Below are positions 36,501 through 52,200 of a DNA stretch of 64,000 nt, piece by piece. The translations under genes were made by a program, and so were the position numbers. Source of the stretch: Sisyra terminalis (lineage: Eukaryota; Arthropoda; Insecta; Neuroptera; Sisyridae); the NCBI GenBank assembly GCA_958496175.1, contig OY292277.1, positions 55,067,050-55,131,049 on the forward strand. Direction: 5' to 3'. The notes under the pieces are model-generated. The model was not told where the DNA came from and searched no databases. It worked only from the letters and a program-made list of their open reading frames with translations. Position 1 is the stretch's first letter. Each line of letters begins with the position of its first letter.

Positions 36501-39500
36501 AGTACTTATTTGAGCCTTTAATTAAAATCCCAAACAAATTCCTAATCAAGAATCAGTTGAATTAGCCGATGCAATTGCTTTAATAACTAAGGAAATTTAA
36601 TTGATTTTTCCTTTTTCAAGTTGAATTTTAATTCTATTGAATTATGTATATAGTGCAGAAGTTAACAATATCGTTTGCAGTGTAAATCTAGGAAATGTTT
36701 ATGAGATATTTTTTAAAGGCTTAATAAAATCTTAAAAATGTTTTGATACTTGATAATAAATTTAAATAAACCATTGTGACGTTATCCTGAATATTAAAAT
36801 GAATTCTTTTAAGAAAAAGATGCAATGATGTTGCCTTAATAGTTTGATGAATACTTAAATTTCTATCAGTGGCTTAAATATTAAAGTATTTTTAGATATT
36901 TATCTATATGCAGCAAGTGCACAGAATGTAGTATAACATAAACAATTTGTTAAATTTGTGTGCTTATGAAAATTAAATATTTTAGCAATTAAAAAAAATG
37001 ATGTCTACAATAATTTTCTTTGTTACTTATGAAATTTACAAAATCAATTTTAAAATCAACTATACCTACAAACTTTTCACACTTCATCACAATAACGACA
37101 CAATAGTTTAATTATAAATCAAGTGACGGGTACAATTAATTTGTACAAACCAGTAGAAGAAATTTAAATTTCTGCCGTTGAAATCGTCGTCGATCGGCGC
37201 CACTCCAAGCCCTATATAAATGGGGAGAAAATATACATCTTTTATTTTACATTTACACTTAGTGTAGCATATATCTATGGATATTATATCAATATTTATG
37301 CATCAATATCATTCTTCTGTTATTAGCTGCGCTTGCAATATATATATGGGAATAGTTGATCTTCATAATCTCGATGACAATTGATTTGTTTTCGTTGAAT
37401 AAATTAAAATCATCTAAAAAAAAAAAAAAAAACTTAAATTAATTTCACCACTTACTTAACAAATATTAATTAATCCTATTTGAAGTAATGTATGATATTG
37501 TTATGCTAAATCACCTAAACGATGATAACACAGTAGGTGGTCTTACAACTGTTGTAAATCCAATTGGAATGAATTTACAACGATACACCACGAGAGGTAT
37601 ACGGGGTGATTACGTATGAGTATTTAAAGATAAATATTCCGAATACAAAATGAATATTGTCTAGGTAAGCTATACTTATGCAATCGTTGATATTAACCAG
37701 AACCAATATAACATAGTGAATAATATCAACTTACTTGAATTATAAATGATTATCTAATCTCTGGATGCATTTCTCCTGCACAGCGTCATAGAAAGATTTT
37801 TACAATCCAAAGGTACGTTTTCCAACTGATTTCTCATAAACGCGCCATAAGTACCTACTTTGTGGATGTACGCCAAAATGTTTCTTTTATATTATAGATG
37901 AACTTTTTTTTCTTGTTCAACCTAAAAAAATAGTTTTAAATTTCCATTCTATTACATAGTATCATGTACCAGAAAACTTATTACCTCAAAAGCCTTTTGT
38001 CGTCAACTCTCTGCTTACTTTAAGCGTAATTATGGTTGTCTACGAGAAACTTAAATTGGAGAAAAACTTGAGTGATAGTTTTGCACATCCACATCCACAT
38101 TATTACTTTCATTCCATGGGGGGAGCAAGATAGTAAAGTTGGGAACAGAAGCGTACGAAAAAAAGGAACAAATGGGAAGAGTGAAGACATCTTGAGATGT
38201 AAACTTCTGTTAATTCTTCTTCGCCATAATGAGTTCAGTTATCTGTATATTATTCTAATCCCCGTAGATGAACGAATAGTAAATTAACACTCTGACTTCC
38301 AATAAGCCTTAGGAGTCGACGTAGGTACTTCCAAATATCTCTAAGAAATTATAAGAAATGACAATTTTTAATTTTACCGAAATTTATTAAAACTTATCGT
38401 TTACCTGTTTATACAATATTAACAATGCTGCTTTACATTGACCAAAAACGTAGCAAGAAAAAATCCACGGGAAATTAAAAAATATGCAAACATATTAAAC
38501 TGGGTACCTAGTTCCTATAAAGTCAGAGCATTGTCAGATATTGTGAGTTGAAACTTATTTACATTTATTATCATACCTATTAGTTTATGTCATTGCCATC
38601 AAGTTCATCATTAATTTGAGAACACTGAAACTGCGTACTTACACCAAACTGTCTAAGAAGTTGGCTTTTTCTTTTCGGATACCACCAGGTTGATTTCCCC
38701 CTCTCTTTGCATTTATTCTCCGTATTACTCCGTACGTTTTAATTAGCTTCACAAAATAATCAAATAGTTGGTAAGACGTTTTCTAAATGACTCCACAAAT
38801 CTGCACAGAAAAAGTACTTAATTTAGAATTATTATTAAATTTTGTTATAAAATATTAATCGAAGATCCCAATGACATATTTTACGGTTCAACGATAACTG
38901 CTTCCTTCAATTCCTAGATACATTGAATCTGCACAGAAAAAAGAATCATTAATTTATATATTTAAAACTTAAACTAAATTTTCTAAAGCTAAGCTTATAA
39001 AACTAATGATCTATCTACGTATATGTTATATATATAAGTTATTAACGAAAAAGATCTCACATAATATAATATAAACCCCAAATATAAAAATAATTTCATG
39101 TAGGTATTAGTATAAAATAATTTCAAGATAGAGAATACGTTTTTAGAGTACTAGATAAGAGAAATAGGCTTTTAAGGGTAGGTAGGGCAGAGGTTTTGAA
39201 TCTATAAAGTGAACATTTCGTGTTCGTATTATCGTTTTATAAATTTAATGATTGCAAAGGACTGAACGACGTGGGTCGCAGTTTTGAATCGACTATTTAT
39301 CAATTGTAAGTTCAGCTATTGCACAAATGCATATATCTAAGCCAATATATAATATTAAATTTAGTATAATGTTACAAGTTGTTAATGTTATAAAACAACT
39401 TATAAAAATTGAAACCCAAACAAGAGGTATTAAATGTTTCTATCTAAATAATACCTAAGCCTAGTTTCAATTGATTTAAAGTAGTATTAGTTTCCCGTGA

Positions 39501-42500
39501 AATATTGGGGTCAAAAGAATAATAGAGATAAAGTATAACTAAGCTATAGATAGGATTTGATAACGATGACTGGTATTAGGTAATAATAAGAAGCTTGATG
39601 GCTTGAATGGCTGAAGAAGAAGGAATTTCAATAGTTTCGTCATGTCTTGAATTGCTCATCTAATCAATTCTTCCGACTGCAATCATTCCAAGAGAATATC
39701 TGCAAAGAAAATAAAATTTAATTAAAGCAAAAAAATAAGGTTTTTAAATTCTTCATTTCTTGAGGGCCAACGTGCTAACACATCTCTTTGAATTCTTTCA
39801 CATTGACAATCCATCGAATCTGCACAGACAAAACAACATTTAATCTCTTCAAATCAGTTGAATATAAAAACTTAAAATTAATAAAAAACTACGTAAAGAC
39901 AATAACAATAAAGCTAAGATAATATTATAACTGAACTATTTTGGATAGGTAGGCGGCGCTAAGCTAACAATATAAGAATTCCCATTGTTCTATTATTTTT
40001 TTTTAAAACATTCAAGGGGGAGAGGGTGGTTGTTTTGAATTAATTTTCATAACTTGGCGATTGGTATAGAGGTCGGCTCCATTATCAATTGTTCCGCAAA
40101 AATCTGTAACAGAAAAAAATAATCAAAAACTAAAGACAATTTGGTTTCGTTTCTTCATTTCTTCAGATTTTCCCGTGACCATTGCATCTGCACAGAAAAA
40201 AAAAACACAATTAAAAAATGGAATTTGAATTTTTAAAATAAAATCAAAATATAAAAATAAGCATTCAGAAATAAAACATTTGATAAAAATACATATATCC
40301 AATAGAAATACAAGTAAATCTAAGAATTGTTTCCCCAAAAAAATAATACAATAAAAATTGAAATAACTAGAAGAGAACATAAGATTGGTCTCATGTCACA
40401 GGTAGGTGTTTCAATCGAATAAAAAAAATATGATAACGTATTGATATCTCTGATATAGGCTGTCAGGGTAAGGGATGTTAGATATTATTTAGACTAAATA
40501 GGGTCTTAATTATCTAAATCCACAGCATGGGCTGTAGATTTGATTTAATTTTTACAAATTGTATGATTAGTGTATATTTGGTTTCAAATATTCAATCGTT
40601 TCACAATTCTACAACGACAAATGTATTTAGAACTTAATAGTGTAGAGTAGCAGTAATATATAATATAATCCTTCGATGGAATAATAAAGTCAGCAATCAA
40701 TCGGTAGCATCTTAATGTATTGATAGTAAATTTCACTCCATGGCTCTCAGCGATAGTTCAGTTCAAAATTCATGTCAATTGAGGAACTCTTAATTATTTG
40801 AGATTGATTCCATTCATCATTATGATCATTAATATTGCTATTTCCAAAGATCTTATTGATTATTACATATTATGTGTTCCATACATATCCACTCTCCATC
40901 CTCATTGAACAGAAATGCACCAAATCTGAAAGAAACTGGTTTTATAATGTTACCAAATCGAAATTTAGATTTGAAGGAAATATTGGTATTCCAGAGATAT
41001 GATTACACAATCATCTTCTTTAAAAGTTTAGTACAAATATCTGAAAATTCCTATGAAAGTCGTAACTGTTGAAAAATTGCCAAAATAAACACATCTCTTA
41101 CTATCATATTTGAATACCCTATTGTTATTCCATGTTAAATTTATTGACTCTAAAAACTGATTGTTGTAACGTTCCCATTAATTCCAATCTATTGTTGTGT
41201 TCTTTAAAACTTGCTAACTGCCCTATACTCTAATACAAAGTAATCAGATAATTTGAAAACAGGAAAAATAATAGTCCAAATAGAACATGCATATCTAACC
41301 TGTGCAATTCGTCAACCCATTTTCTGCTATAATTTGTCGATAAAAGTTGAATATAACAATGTCCAGTATTCCACAAATACACAAACTATATTTAAACATA
41401 ATAGTTGGTAATTTTTATAATAAAAAACTTACTATGTACCACTAAAATAAATACATGAAGTTACCTAAGTAAAAATGAGTCAAAATCACCAATATGTCTG
41501 CTGTTGAAAACAATTCTTTTTTTGTTTTCAAACAACAATTGTTACATATATGATTTAATTATTTTTTTCAAATACGAATTAACAAAAAACTTGGCGAAAA
41601 TCAAATGTTCAATTAATAAAATGAATTTTAAAACACAATTTTTCTATTTCTATAAGAAAAATTTAAAGAAAAACGAGTTTTTCAGTAAAAAAATTGTTTG
41701 TTGAAAAAAGTCGGTAATGTAGTTACCAGAATTTCATAAGAAGCTGATTCAAATATTCCTATTGTGATATATTCCTATTGACTTGGGTTACATAATTTGA
41801 TTGAAACTATAACTATTATTAAATCTATATGGATACTGTAAGTTTTATAGTAACTGTAAATAAATTTAAAATTAATTTTCCCCTAGCCTATAATAGAACG
41901 CGTATGCCTATCGTATAACTTTCACGAAATACTATCGTCTTCCTATATACAATATCCATGATTAATGATGTTTTACTTATGTGAAAAAAACGATAAACTA
42001 TGGTTGAGTTGAGTTTGAATAATACCTATGCTTTGCAAATGTACTGCTTTAGAGCAGTTTTTGGTGTCGAATGCATATCTTTCACACCAGTCCAAAAATC
42101 TTCAAATGAAATCTCCATTCGCGGAAAGAATCAAGGAACACTAAAAGAAAAAAATAACATTTGAGATTGATTGCATGAATTCAATCTTATAAGCCTTATG
42201 AAGAAACGATCAACTAATAATGTTTATAGATAAAATAATAAAAATATATTATAACAAGAAGCTAGAATTTATAGCAGAAAAGAGGACAGTTGAAATTGTA
42301 ATAAAATATTTAGTCATAAAAATTTTAAATTTTTAATCATATTATGCCGCATTAATCTTTTTTCCGTCTAGCATATATTAGGTACATTTTACCGAACTGT
42401 TCAGATAAATACAGATGAACTAATAATTTTTCACGATTAATTCTTTGTAACATAAACTACATACAATAATAAAATTATCCATATCAACCAGTAGGTACAT

Positions 42501-45197
42501 ACTAATGTAAATTAGTAAATAATTTCAACTTACATACTTGAATATTGTCTCCTTATTGTTAATGAAATGACTTTCTAAGTACTACTGAATGCACTTTTTC
42601 TGATTTTTCCTGTAGATACTACTGCGGTGTTGCATGTAACTGGTTACTTAAACGGTGTCCAACGTTATTCTGACATTCATTAGAATTCATTACTTCGGTC
42701 TATACCTTCGACCAATAGTTGAGTTCTAATTTTCTGAATCCATGTACCTATCCTGTATTCCAAGATTCGTTCGAAAAGCGTTTTCACTACAGGCCATTTT
42801 TTTGTGGATGTACACCAAAACTTAGCATTTATACGTAAAGAGTTTTTGTCTTTCATTTCCAACTAACTAAAACAAATATTTTTTTAATATTGTAATCTAC
42901 TGTTACTATGTTCCAAAGGTTTTCATACTTACTTACCACAAACAAAAGCTGATTGCCTTTAGACATCTATAATTTAACTTTGATGCAGTTGCCTCCAGGG
43001 GACTTGAAGTGAAGTAAAACTTGAAGTAATCTCACAAAATCTTGGTCAATTTTTTACATCTTACTGTCGTAGGTAGTAGTAGTATCATTAATTTCATCTT
43101 AGGACTCCAAAAAAAAGGCGAGGACAGCAACGTGCAAAAGCAAGAACCGAAGAAGGTTGGTCGTATGAAAGCTGGTCCAGTTTTAATCGTAACGAATTCG
43201 GTTTGTTGTCCAATAGATACAGCAGTTTCTTGATGGCATCGCATGCATGGCCGTTTCCAAGGAACTCGAATTGGGGAAAAACTTGGGAACATTGTTCACT
43301 ATCCTCCTGCATTTCCGCATTATTACTTTCGACCCATGTCTTGGATTAGTACTTGAGGATAGTAGTTTGTAGAACTTCGTTGGTACCAAATCTTCATCAT
43401 CTGATCCGTGCAGTAATATGAACCTGGTAACTAAACAAAGAGTCAATATTCCTGATTCCAGTACGGTACCTACCTACTACCAAATGGTTCCATTATTGAA
43501 ATTATTGGAATTATTTAAAATAACTTTTCAATGTTGACGTCAAACATAAGGGGCAATATTTCATAAACCCTAAGATTAAGTCAATAAAACATACATTGAT
43601 ATTGTTCGAATATCTAATATATTAAGTTTAATAACTATACCACATGCAAAACCAATAAGTAGCACTTATTTGTGTTCCATTGTTACCTATTTTGGGAAAT
43701 TTCAATACCAATTTCGGAAATATAATAATGCAATCGATTAAATCTAATCAAACAATGACAATTAACAACAAAATTTTAAGGGAACAATTAAGAGAAAATT
43801 ACTTTTTACTTATGCATGAAAAACCAACCTCAATACAGTACAGTGCAATTTTTATCGACCGACAATTTGAAAAATTTACGTACAGTTTTCCATTTTCATA
43901 TTCTAATGGATGCACCAAACACTCAACTATCATTATGCATATTAATTTCTTTATAAATTGGGAAATTTAATTAATAATGCACAAAATTCATTGCAACTTG
44001 GTCGACCAAAACAACAGGTGATTTATAGTTGTTTATGTTCATTATAAGTACGCATGTCAAACTCAAAAGTGTGGTTATTTTCAAATTTTCATTTTTGCTA
44101 AAGGAAGTGATTTGAGTTTAATAATTAAAGAATAACGTTATTTTATTACAACGAACGTTGGTTTAATTTAATATTTCTTATTATTTTATGGAACGAATTA
44201 CACTTAGTAATGTATAGAATAGAGTTACTGGATAGATATAAAGTAATAAAGTCAACTTTTATTTTCTAACGTGTGTAGATGATATCGTACGTATGTATGC
44301 GTATTAATAGTAAAATAAGTAGATGAGATCGATGAGATGCAAGTATGAGAGAGAAATGAATAGTATCATAAACCTTTCCAACATTTACCTCCCAACATTC
44401 CCCTTATTCCCGACGACTCCTTGAATAATTCTAACGGTAAAAATAAAAGATTATCATTGCACAACGAATTGTCAGTTTTCTCTTACAAAAATAATATTAT
44501 TTACAATCCCATGTAAGTATTAGTTTATTTTACAATTATTGCAATTTTCAAAATAGTTATTGATCGTAGAAATAGTTGCAATTGCTGCATTCATTTGGTG
44601 AATCGTATTTGAACATTGGAGATTCCTTCCCATGTGTTGTTTCTAAGCCAAAAAGTTTTTAGGTTCAATTAAAGGCGATTTCCGATCTATTAGGTTGATT
44701 TAGAAGAAATGAGAAGTAAGTTTTGTAGGTATGTAGTTGGTTTACTAGCTTATAAGTTTTTTTTAATGAACCACTACTAATTAATCATAGGAATGTAGGT
44801 ATATTTAGTTGTTGTTGTTGTTGTTTTAAGATTCACTTGAAACATGGACATGAAAAAGAGTAAATGAATTGGAAGATTGGAAATATATGGTACCTATCCA
44901 CCTAGATACCAGCTCATGGACTGCGTAAAGTTGAGGGAATATATGAATTTTAGATAATATTCGATGCATTAAAACCAAATATGTAATTAGAATTTTGATT
45001 AAACATCAACTTGTCGAGTAATTAGCGTTTTTAGGCCACTTTCATAAGCCTACATACGGCTTTCATTGTTTGAATTTTGAGAACTTTTGCGAACCGATAT
45101 TACCGCTGCCTGACAACAAAACGCTGAACTATTTTGGAAGCCACGCCCACTTGTATGTAGAACTGGTTTGTGTCTTGGATAAGTGCTAGATACAAAC

Positions 45198-47146
45198 CAA
45201 AGTGGGCGTGGCTTTCAAAATAGTTCAGCGTTTTGTCGTCAGGTTTGAAGAAGGGGGTCTGTCATTATCGTCATTTAAGGTCAAACATTTCAGACATTTA
45301 AGGATGATTTTCTTTATGCCATGTAATGATTGGGATATCAAATGAAAGCTAATTTAATACTCTATTGATTTATATAAAAAAACAGCCAATATGTCTAAAC
45401 GATGACATTGAAATTTGATTTTCCGTCAGCGACTACTTCCCTTTCTGAAATTTAAGGGTGGTTTGCCCCCCTTAATATATTGAACCCGATTATGATTGGG
45501 ATATCTATTGAAAGATAATGAATTACTCTATCGATTGACATCAAAAAATTACCAATATCTCCAAGCAATTACTTAGAAAACTGATTTTCCTAAATCGACT
45601 TTCAACCTTTATAAAATGTTACTTAAATCATGTGATTTCGCGTCAAAAGTAATTAAAAACATTACACTTATATAAAATTGATGGTTTACAGCTAAATTAG
45701 ACACTTAAATGTTGATTAAAGGTCTACTTTTCGAGAAATAAGCGTCTAAAGGGGGTCTGTCATTATCTTCATTTAGAGCCAAAAATATCTTTATTTCTTC
45801 TCTCCTATCGCTATCAATCGATCGATTATTAGTAAATGATACAAAATATAACATTTCTTCCACTCGAACATCATTTAAAATTGTATTTTTAACCAATTTG
45901 ATTTGCATGTTTAGCGGATGTCAAAGTTGTTTATGTTTCGCTCTATAGGCAACCCGGTGAGCATCAAAAAAACAAAATTCGACGATTTGCCCTTTTTGAA
46001 CATGCCAATATTCAGTACTCTAACTCAAATTTCGGACATTTCAGGATGATTTTCTGTATGCCATGTAATGATTGGGATATCAAATGAAAGCTAATTGATT
46101 ACTCTATTGATTTATCAAAAAAAACAACCAATATATCCATACAATTACTTTAAAAATTGATTTTCCCTAGGCGACTACTACCCTTTCAGACATTAAAAGG
46201 TGCATAGCCCCTCTTTTTTCATTGAATTCGATTATGACTGGCATATCAATGGAAAGCTAATGAGTTACTCTATCGAATAATATCAAAAAATTACCAATAT
46301 CTCCAAACAATTACTTTGAAAATGGATTTTTCCTTATCGACTCTTTAGGCCCATTTAAATGCTAATTTCTCGAAAAGTAGACCTTTAATCAACATTTAAG
46401 TGTCAAATTTAGCTGTAAACCATCGATTTTATATAAGTGTAATGTTTTTAATTACTTTTTACGCGAAATCACATGATTTAAGTAACATTTTATAAAGGTT
46501 GAAAGTCGATTTAGGAAAATCAGTTTTCTAAGTAATTGCTTGGAGATATTGGTAATTTTTTGATGTCAATCGATAGAGTAATTCATTATCTTTCAATAGA
46601 TATCCCAATCATAATCGAATTCAATATATTAAGGGGGGCAAACCACCCTTAAATGTTAGAAAGGGATGTAGTTGCTGACGGAAAAGCAAATTTCAATGTC
46701 ATCGTTTAGACATATTGGTTGTTTTTTTTGATAAATCAATAGAGTAATCAATTAGCTTTCATTTGGTATCCCAATCATTACATGACATAAAGAAAATCAT
46801 CCTTAAATGTCTGAAATTTGAGTTAGAGTACTGAATATTGGCATGTTCAAAAAGGGCAAATCGTCGAATTTTGTTTTTTTGATGCTCACCGGGTTGCCTA
46901 TAGAGCGAAACATAAACAACTTTGACATCCGCTAAACATGCAAATCAAATTGGTTGAAAATACAATTTTAAATGATGTTCGAGTGGAAAAAATGTTATAT
47001 TTTGTATCATTTACTAATAATCGATCGGTTTATAACGATAGAAGGGAAGAAATAAAGATATTTTTGATCCTAAATGAAGATAATGACATACCCCTTCAAA
47101 CCTGACAACAAAACGCTGAACTATTTTGAAAGCCACGCCCACTTTG
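45198..47146. mobile_element. Foldback core element, unit 3 (1949 bp)
   Basis: It has the same length and layout as unit 2, with repeat starts at 45302 and 46044. It shares with unit 2 the variant GCTAATTTAATACTC near the first repeat. Confidence 0.88.
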
Positions 47147-47811
47147 CCACTATGTAGAACCGGATAGAAATGGATCTTGGATAATTGTAATTAGTGGACA
47201 TTAAATTAATGAAAATACCATTTAAAACGATCGATTCATGCTTAAATTGTGTTAACTTGCATCGATAAGCTTCACTTTATCGATTTAAATCGATATTACA
47301 ATCGTAAAGTAATGCTCCGAGTGAAATGGAGTTCCTTAACCTCTTATTTTAGCATACAAACAAAACGCTAATTTCTCGAAAAGTGAACGTTTAATTGAAA
47401 TTCTAAGTTCATTTTCGGTTTTAATGCATCGGATATTATCTAAAAATCATACATTTACTTAATTTACATTGGCAAGTATTGATTTTTATCTGCGGGTGTT
47501 TGCTCGTATGTATATCAACATGGGCAGTTTTAAAAATTGTTGTTTGTAACTTTGAACTAAACAAATAAATAGACAAATATAACAAAATATGAATAATTTA
47601 TTTAAATAATTCAACAAGTTGTATGGATCCAGTAGTAGATATCGGTAGATCTCCCGTTCTCAATAAAGTTCATTAGATGGGCTTATTGGTAGTCATTTTT
47701 CCGGTGGTTGTTGTTGTTCTTGTTGGTTTTGGCACTAGTGTTGCTTGCTTCTTCATTCAATATAAATATCTAGTAGATATAAATATTTCTTGCTTTGCTC
47801 CTCCTTATTTC

Positions 47812-47826
47812 TTTATTGCCTTTATT
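47812..47826 (-). promoter_or_regulatory. Tandem polyadenylation signals (gene of unit 4)
   Basis: This is the same AATAAA pair, placed downstream of the stop of the candidate gene in unit 4. Confidence 0.35.
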
Positions 47827-47930
47827 TGATTCTTGAGCCAGACACCTTGCTTATTATATATAGCTATTCGGAGAATAAATTCTTGATGACTTTGCTTATG
47901 ATGATTCTGCAACGTTCGCTTAACTATTAT

Positions 47931-49273
47931 TTACTTCCACTTTTGCGGAAAGGGGCGCTTCAAATCCAATAAATCACCTGAAAAATAAAATTACATGAAT
48001 AAGAAAAGAACATTCTCTTCTTCGTAATCTTTAACATGGTTTCCAATAGATAGATATATTGATGGAGATAAATTGGAGATCAGAATCTGCTGGACGGTCC
48101 TTTTTCAGCGATTAGGTATTTGCCGTGCTGCGGACGCGAACTCTTGTCCACGAGCTGTTCCAGCAGGTCGATGATTGCCTACGTTTCCTTTTCCCCTCTG
48201 GCCCCTGTGCTGTTTTTCCTTCTGTTCCTGTGCTAGATATAGTGACGTGGGATTAGGAATGTCCGAATACTCAATAATTCCTCCATTCTACGTTAGCAAA
48301 TAGAGTGTCAGGGGACAATTATGGATATAATTGTGATTGATAACAACAAATTATTTTGACATTAAAGATAAACTTTATGGCAACGAAACATATTTGAAGA
48401 AAACTTAAGCCATTAACAAAGAAATTCAAAGATAGATTGATTTTTTGACACACAGAAATTTTTCAAAGTAGTCTTGAGAAGATCTTCAAAAGGAGGCAAA
48501 ATGCTGTGCTAACTAACTGCTGCAATAAATTAATTTCTTTTCCTGATTCTTATACTCAAGGTTTATAAATTATTGCACAGGTTGCCCCATTAGACAAAAA
48601 AATGACGTCTTACGAAAAATTTTGAAGTTTGAATCAGTCTAAAGATATATACGAATTTTTTTTTTTTTTTTACGGAATCTCTCCAATTTGGATATTATAA
48701 CAGTAATAATTTCCTTCCGTATGTTATTAGTGATAAGTCCACAAATACACGGAGGCATGATGGAAAGTCTAAGCTTTGAACTTGTGCGTCTGCAATTGCA
48801 TATCTCTTCTTATTTAGAAAGAAAAACGGACACTCCTTTTCTGAAATTTTAAAAAACTATTGATTGAATGATAAAAGTAATAAAACTCTAACGGATTACC
48901 ATTCACCAAATATATTTGTTACAAAGCGAATTTAATTTAGGTAACAACTGCTTTTCTCTGCATCCATTTTGAGACTCAAAATCTGTAAAAATAAAATCAT
49001 ATTATTATTTGAATTTGAGTACAATTATTTCACTCCAGAAGACTGTTTTAATGTTATTGTAAAATTATTGTAGGAGACATGTAAACTTTTAAAATGGTAG
49101 GTAAATAGTAAAGCTCTACCTACTTGTTGTATTTTGATTATAAAACTATTACATGAATATTCCACAATCACCACACTGCATTCATTCCAGATTTGGTTGT
49201 TTTCAGGTAAACTCCAAGTCCTATTGACCCCCGAAATTGTGGGTTTGGAGGAGAATAATGCTGCGAATCCCAT
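47931..49273 (-). CDS. Candidate three-exon reading frame, unit 4
   Basis: Exons would be 49273-49120, 48982-48923 and 47977-47931. The splice sites and stop are as in units 2 and 3. The 3' untranslated part and AATAAA signals lie at the end of unit 3, so the gene model crosses the arbitrary unit boundary used here. Confidence 0.32.
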
Positions 49274-52200
49274 GGACAATTACACCACATTATAGGATTT
49301 CTGTATCCGAAAGTCATTCCTGGATTCGTTCAAAAAGCGTGGATTCATTAAAGCCATTTTTTGTGGATGTACACCAAAACTTAACTTTTATATGTAAAGA
49401 GGATCTCTCTTTCACTTCCATCTAAAATAAAAGTTTTTAATTTAATCTGGGTATTAGGTACCTTGATACTTTGATCCAAAGATTTACATACTTACCACAA
49501 AAGTTTATTGTCTTTATTTAACTCTCATTTAACTTTTACGCAATTGTCTACAAAGAATTTGAAGTTGAGTAAAACTTGAAGTAATTTCACAAAATCTTCG
49601 TAAATTTTATTACATCTTATTGTCGGACTATTAATTTCATCTTATGACTCCAAAAAAAAAAAAAAAAAAAGGCGAAGACTGCAACGTGCAAAAGTAAGAG
49701 CCGAAGAGGAACTCGAATTGGGGAAAAACTTGGGATTATTGTTCTCTATCCTCACACATATCACATCTCATTTCCGCATTATTACTTTCAACCCATGTGT
49801 TCGATTAGTACTTGAGGATAGTAGTTTGTAGAAGCCAGAACCAAGTAGAGCTTCGTTGGTACTAATTCTTGTCAAATCTTCATCATCTGATCCGTGCAGT
49901 AATATGGACCTGGTAACTGAACAAAGAGTCAATATTCCTGATTCAAGTATGGTACTACCAAATGGTTCCAACAAATCCCGAGGGAATTAAATGAAATAAC
50001 TTTTCAAATGACGTCAAACATAAGGGGCAATACTTAATAAACCCTGAGATAGATTGCCAATAGAACACAAGACATTGTTAGAATACCTAATAATATATAT
50101 TAAGTTCCTAATAACTATACAACATGCAAAAGCAACAAGTAGCATTTGTTTGTATTCCATTGATTCCTATTTTGGAAAATTTAAATATCAATTTCGGAAA
50201 TATATAATAATGCAAGCGATTAAATAAGACAATTAACATAATTTTAGGGCAACAATTAAGAGAAAATTACTTTGTTCTTGTGCATGAAAAACTAACCTCA
50301 TTGTAGGTACTGTGCAATTTTTATCTTTCGACAATTTGAAAAATTTACTTACAGTTTTCCATTTCCATATTCCAATCGATGCACCAAATAATAGTTTTGC
50401 TATAAATTGAGAAATTTAATTAATAATGCACAAATTTCCGCTACTTTATCGCTGATTTCATTGCAACTTGGTCGATCAAAACAACAGGTGGTCGGCAGTT
50501 GTTGTATGTGTATGTATACACATAAAAGGAGAATAATAATAATAAAGTAAGTAGAAAAGATCGATGAAATGCAAGTTAAAGAGAGAAGTGAATAGTATCA
50601 CGTAAACTAACATTTCCAACATTTTCCACCCGTCCCCATATTCCTTTCGACTCCTTAATACTTCGAAAGGTAAAAATAACGCTTTGCATTTTCCCTGTTT
50701 TTAGTTGAACATAATTTATTTTTCACCAATTAAGGGCATATCCTAAGTGGGGGGATCGTGGGGATAAATTCAAGGCATTCAAGTTAACCAAAAAAATAAT
50801 GCCAATCAGGCAGTTATTGTACTGTTCAAACGGTTCTAAACGGTTCAGAATGTTCAATAAAACATGAACGACCATTGTTGTATTGAACTGCCCCCTAGCG
50901 AAATAATATGACAATACCTTTGAATTTTAAAATATGAAATTTTTGAACCCAAAACTTGGACCATAAAAATGTAACGCCTTTAATATTGGAATGACATTGA
51001 ATTACAGCAATAAAGAAATTTAAAATTAAATAAGGGCAAGAGAGTTTATGGAGAGTGTAGGTAGCTCAGAATTCTCACAGAACACCCTAAACATATCTAA
51101 AACAAATATTATTTTTCTATCCAATTTTCCTTTTTTCCCCATCAAAGTCTGACACAATAATGAAAATTGCAAACCACAACATTATAGGTCCATAAGAAGC
51201 TAAAATGAAAAAGCTTTTTCTTTAATAAATCCAAGTTAAAATAAAAAGCGTTGAATATGGCAAAGGGTGTGGGAATTGTCATTTGATTGTTTGCAAATGA
51301 AAAAGGCGAAACTAGAAAAATAAATAAAACCGGCTCTAGAATTTAATCGTGAAAATCATAAGGAAAAAAATTGGAATATTTAATTCATATTCTAGCGATT
51401 TTCCTTTGACAAGTAATGTGACAGCGGTGAAAAAATTTTCATATTGCAAACCTTTTCTTTGGGCACATTCAACATAACCTTTTGTCTAACTTTTTAGATG
51501 AAAGAAAAACTGGTCAATAAAATAATGATTTCCCAACTGTAGGCATTCTGAAATGACAATTTTTAGTTCGTTATAAATAAAAATTTACTTGAAAACCCAA
51601 TGGAACCAAGAATTTCTTTCAGTGTTCAAATAGTTCAAACGAAAATGTATGGCAATTATTGTATGAAACTGGCCTCTGGTTAATGAACTTTACAATATCT
51701 TTGAATTTGAAAATATGAAATTTTTGAACGCTTTGAAACCACGGAATATGTTAAAACTATAAAAATTAAATCCTATTATATTGGGACCATTTGAACTCTT
51801 AAATAGCGATCTACATATAATAACTAATATCAATAATTTACTGATTATTTGGTTTCAATGTAAACCAGAAAAATCGACATTGTAATTGAATTGGATTAAA
51901 TCTAATGTGAACAATCCATTAGCAACCTGTAGGTACTGACCTCATATTCCTATCGATAATTTATTTAAAAAAAAAAAGCAATAAGAAAGTTTCTTTAATT
52001 CAATTCGGTTAGTGCAATACTTTAGTTATTCAGCGTTAAGAATTTAAAAAGCTTCCAACAAATAGTTTTACATTAAATAAAAATTATTTAAAATAATAAT
52101 TAAGAGAACATTTTTCACCGAATTCAATTAAGAAGAGCCAATGTAATCTCACCTTCATTTAAAAACTACTTGTCGTAGGTACTATCTTCTATCAATCCAT

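Larger units (their letters stand above)
32193..47933. repeat. Tandem unit 3 of 15.74 kb (short form)
   Basis: This is the third head-to-tail copy. It shares with unit 4 an 11 bp tandem duplication near 35104 (ACGGTTCTAAACGGTTC) and a CACTCCAGAAG variant near 33291. It shares with unit 2 the short foldback element and several variants between 9.2 and 11.7 kb of the unit. It is therefore a mosaic of the two types. Confidence 0.98.
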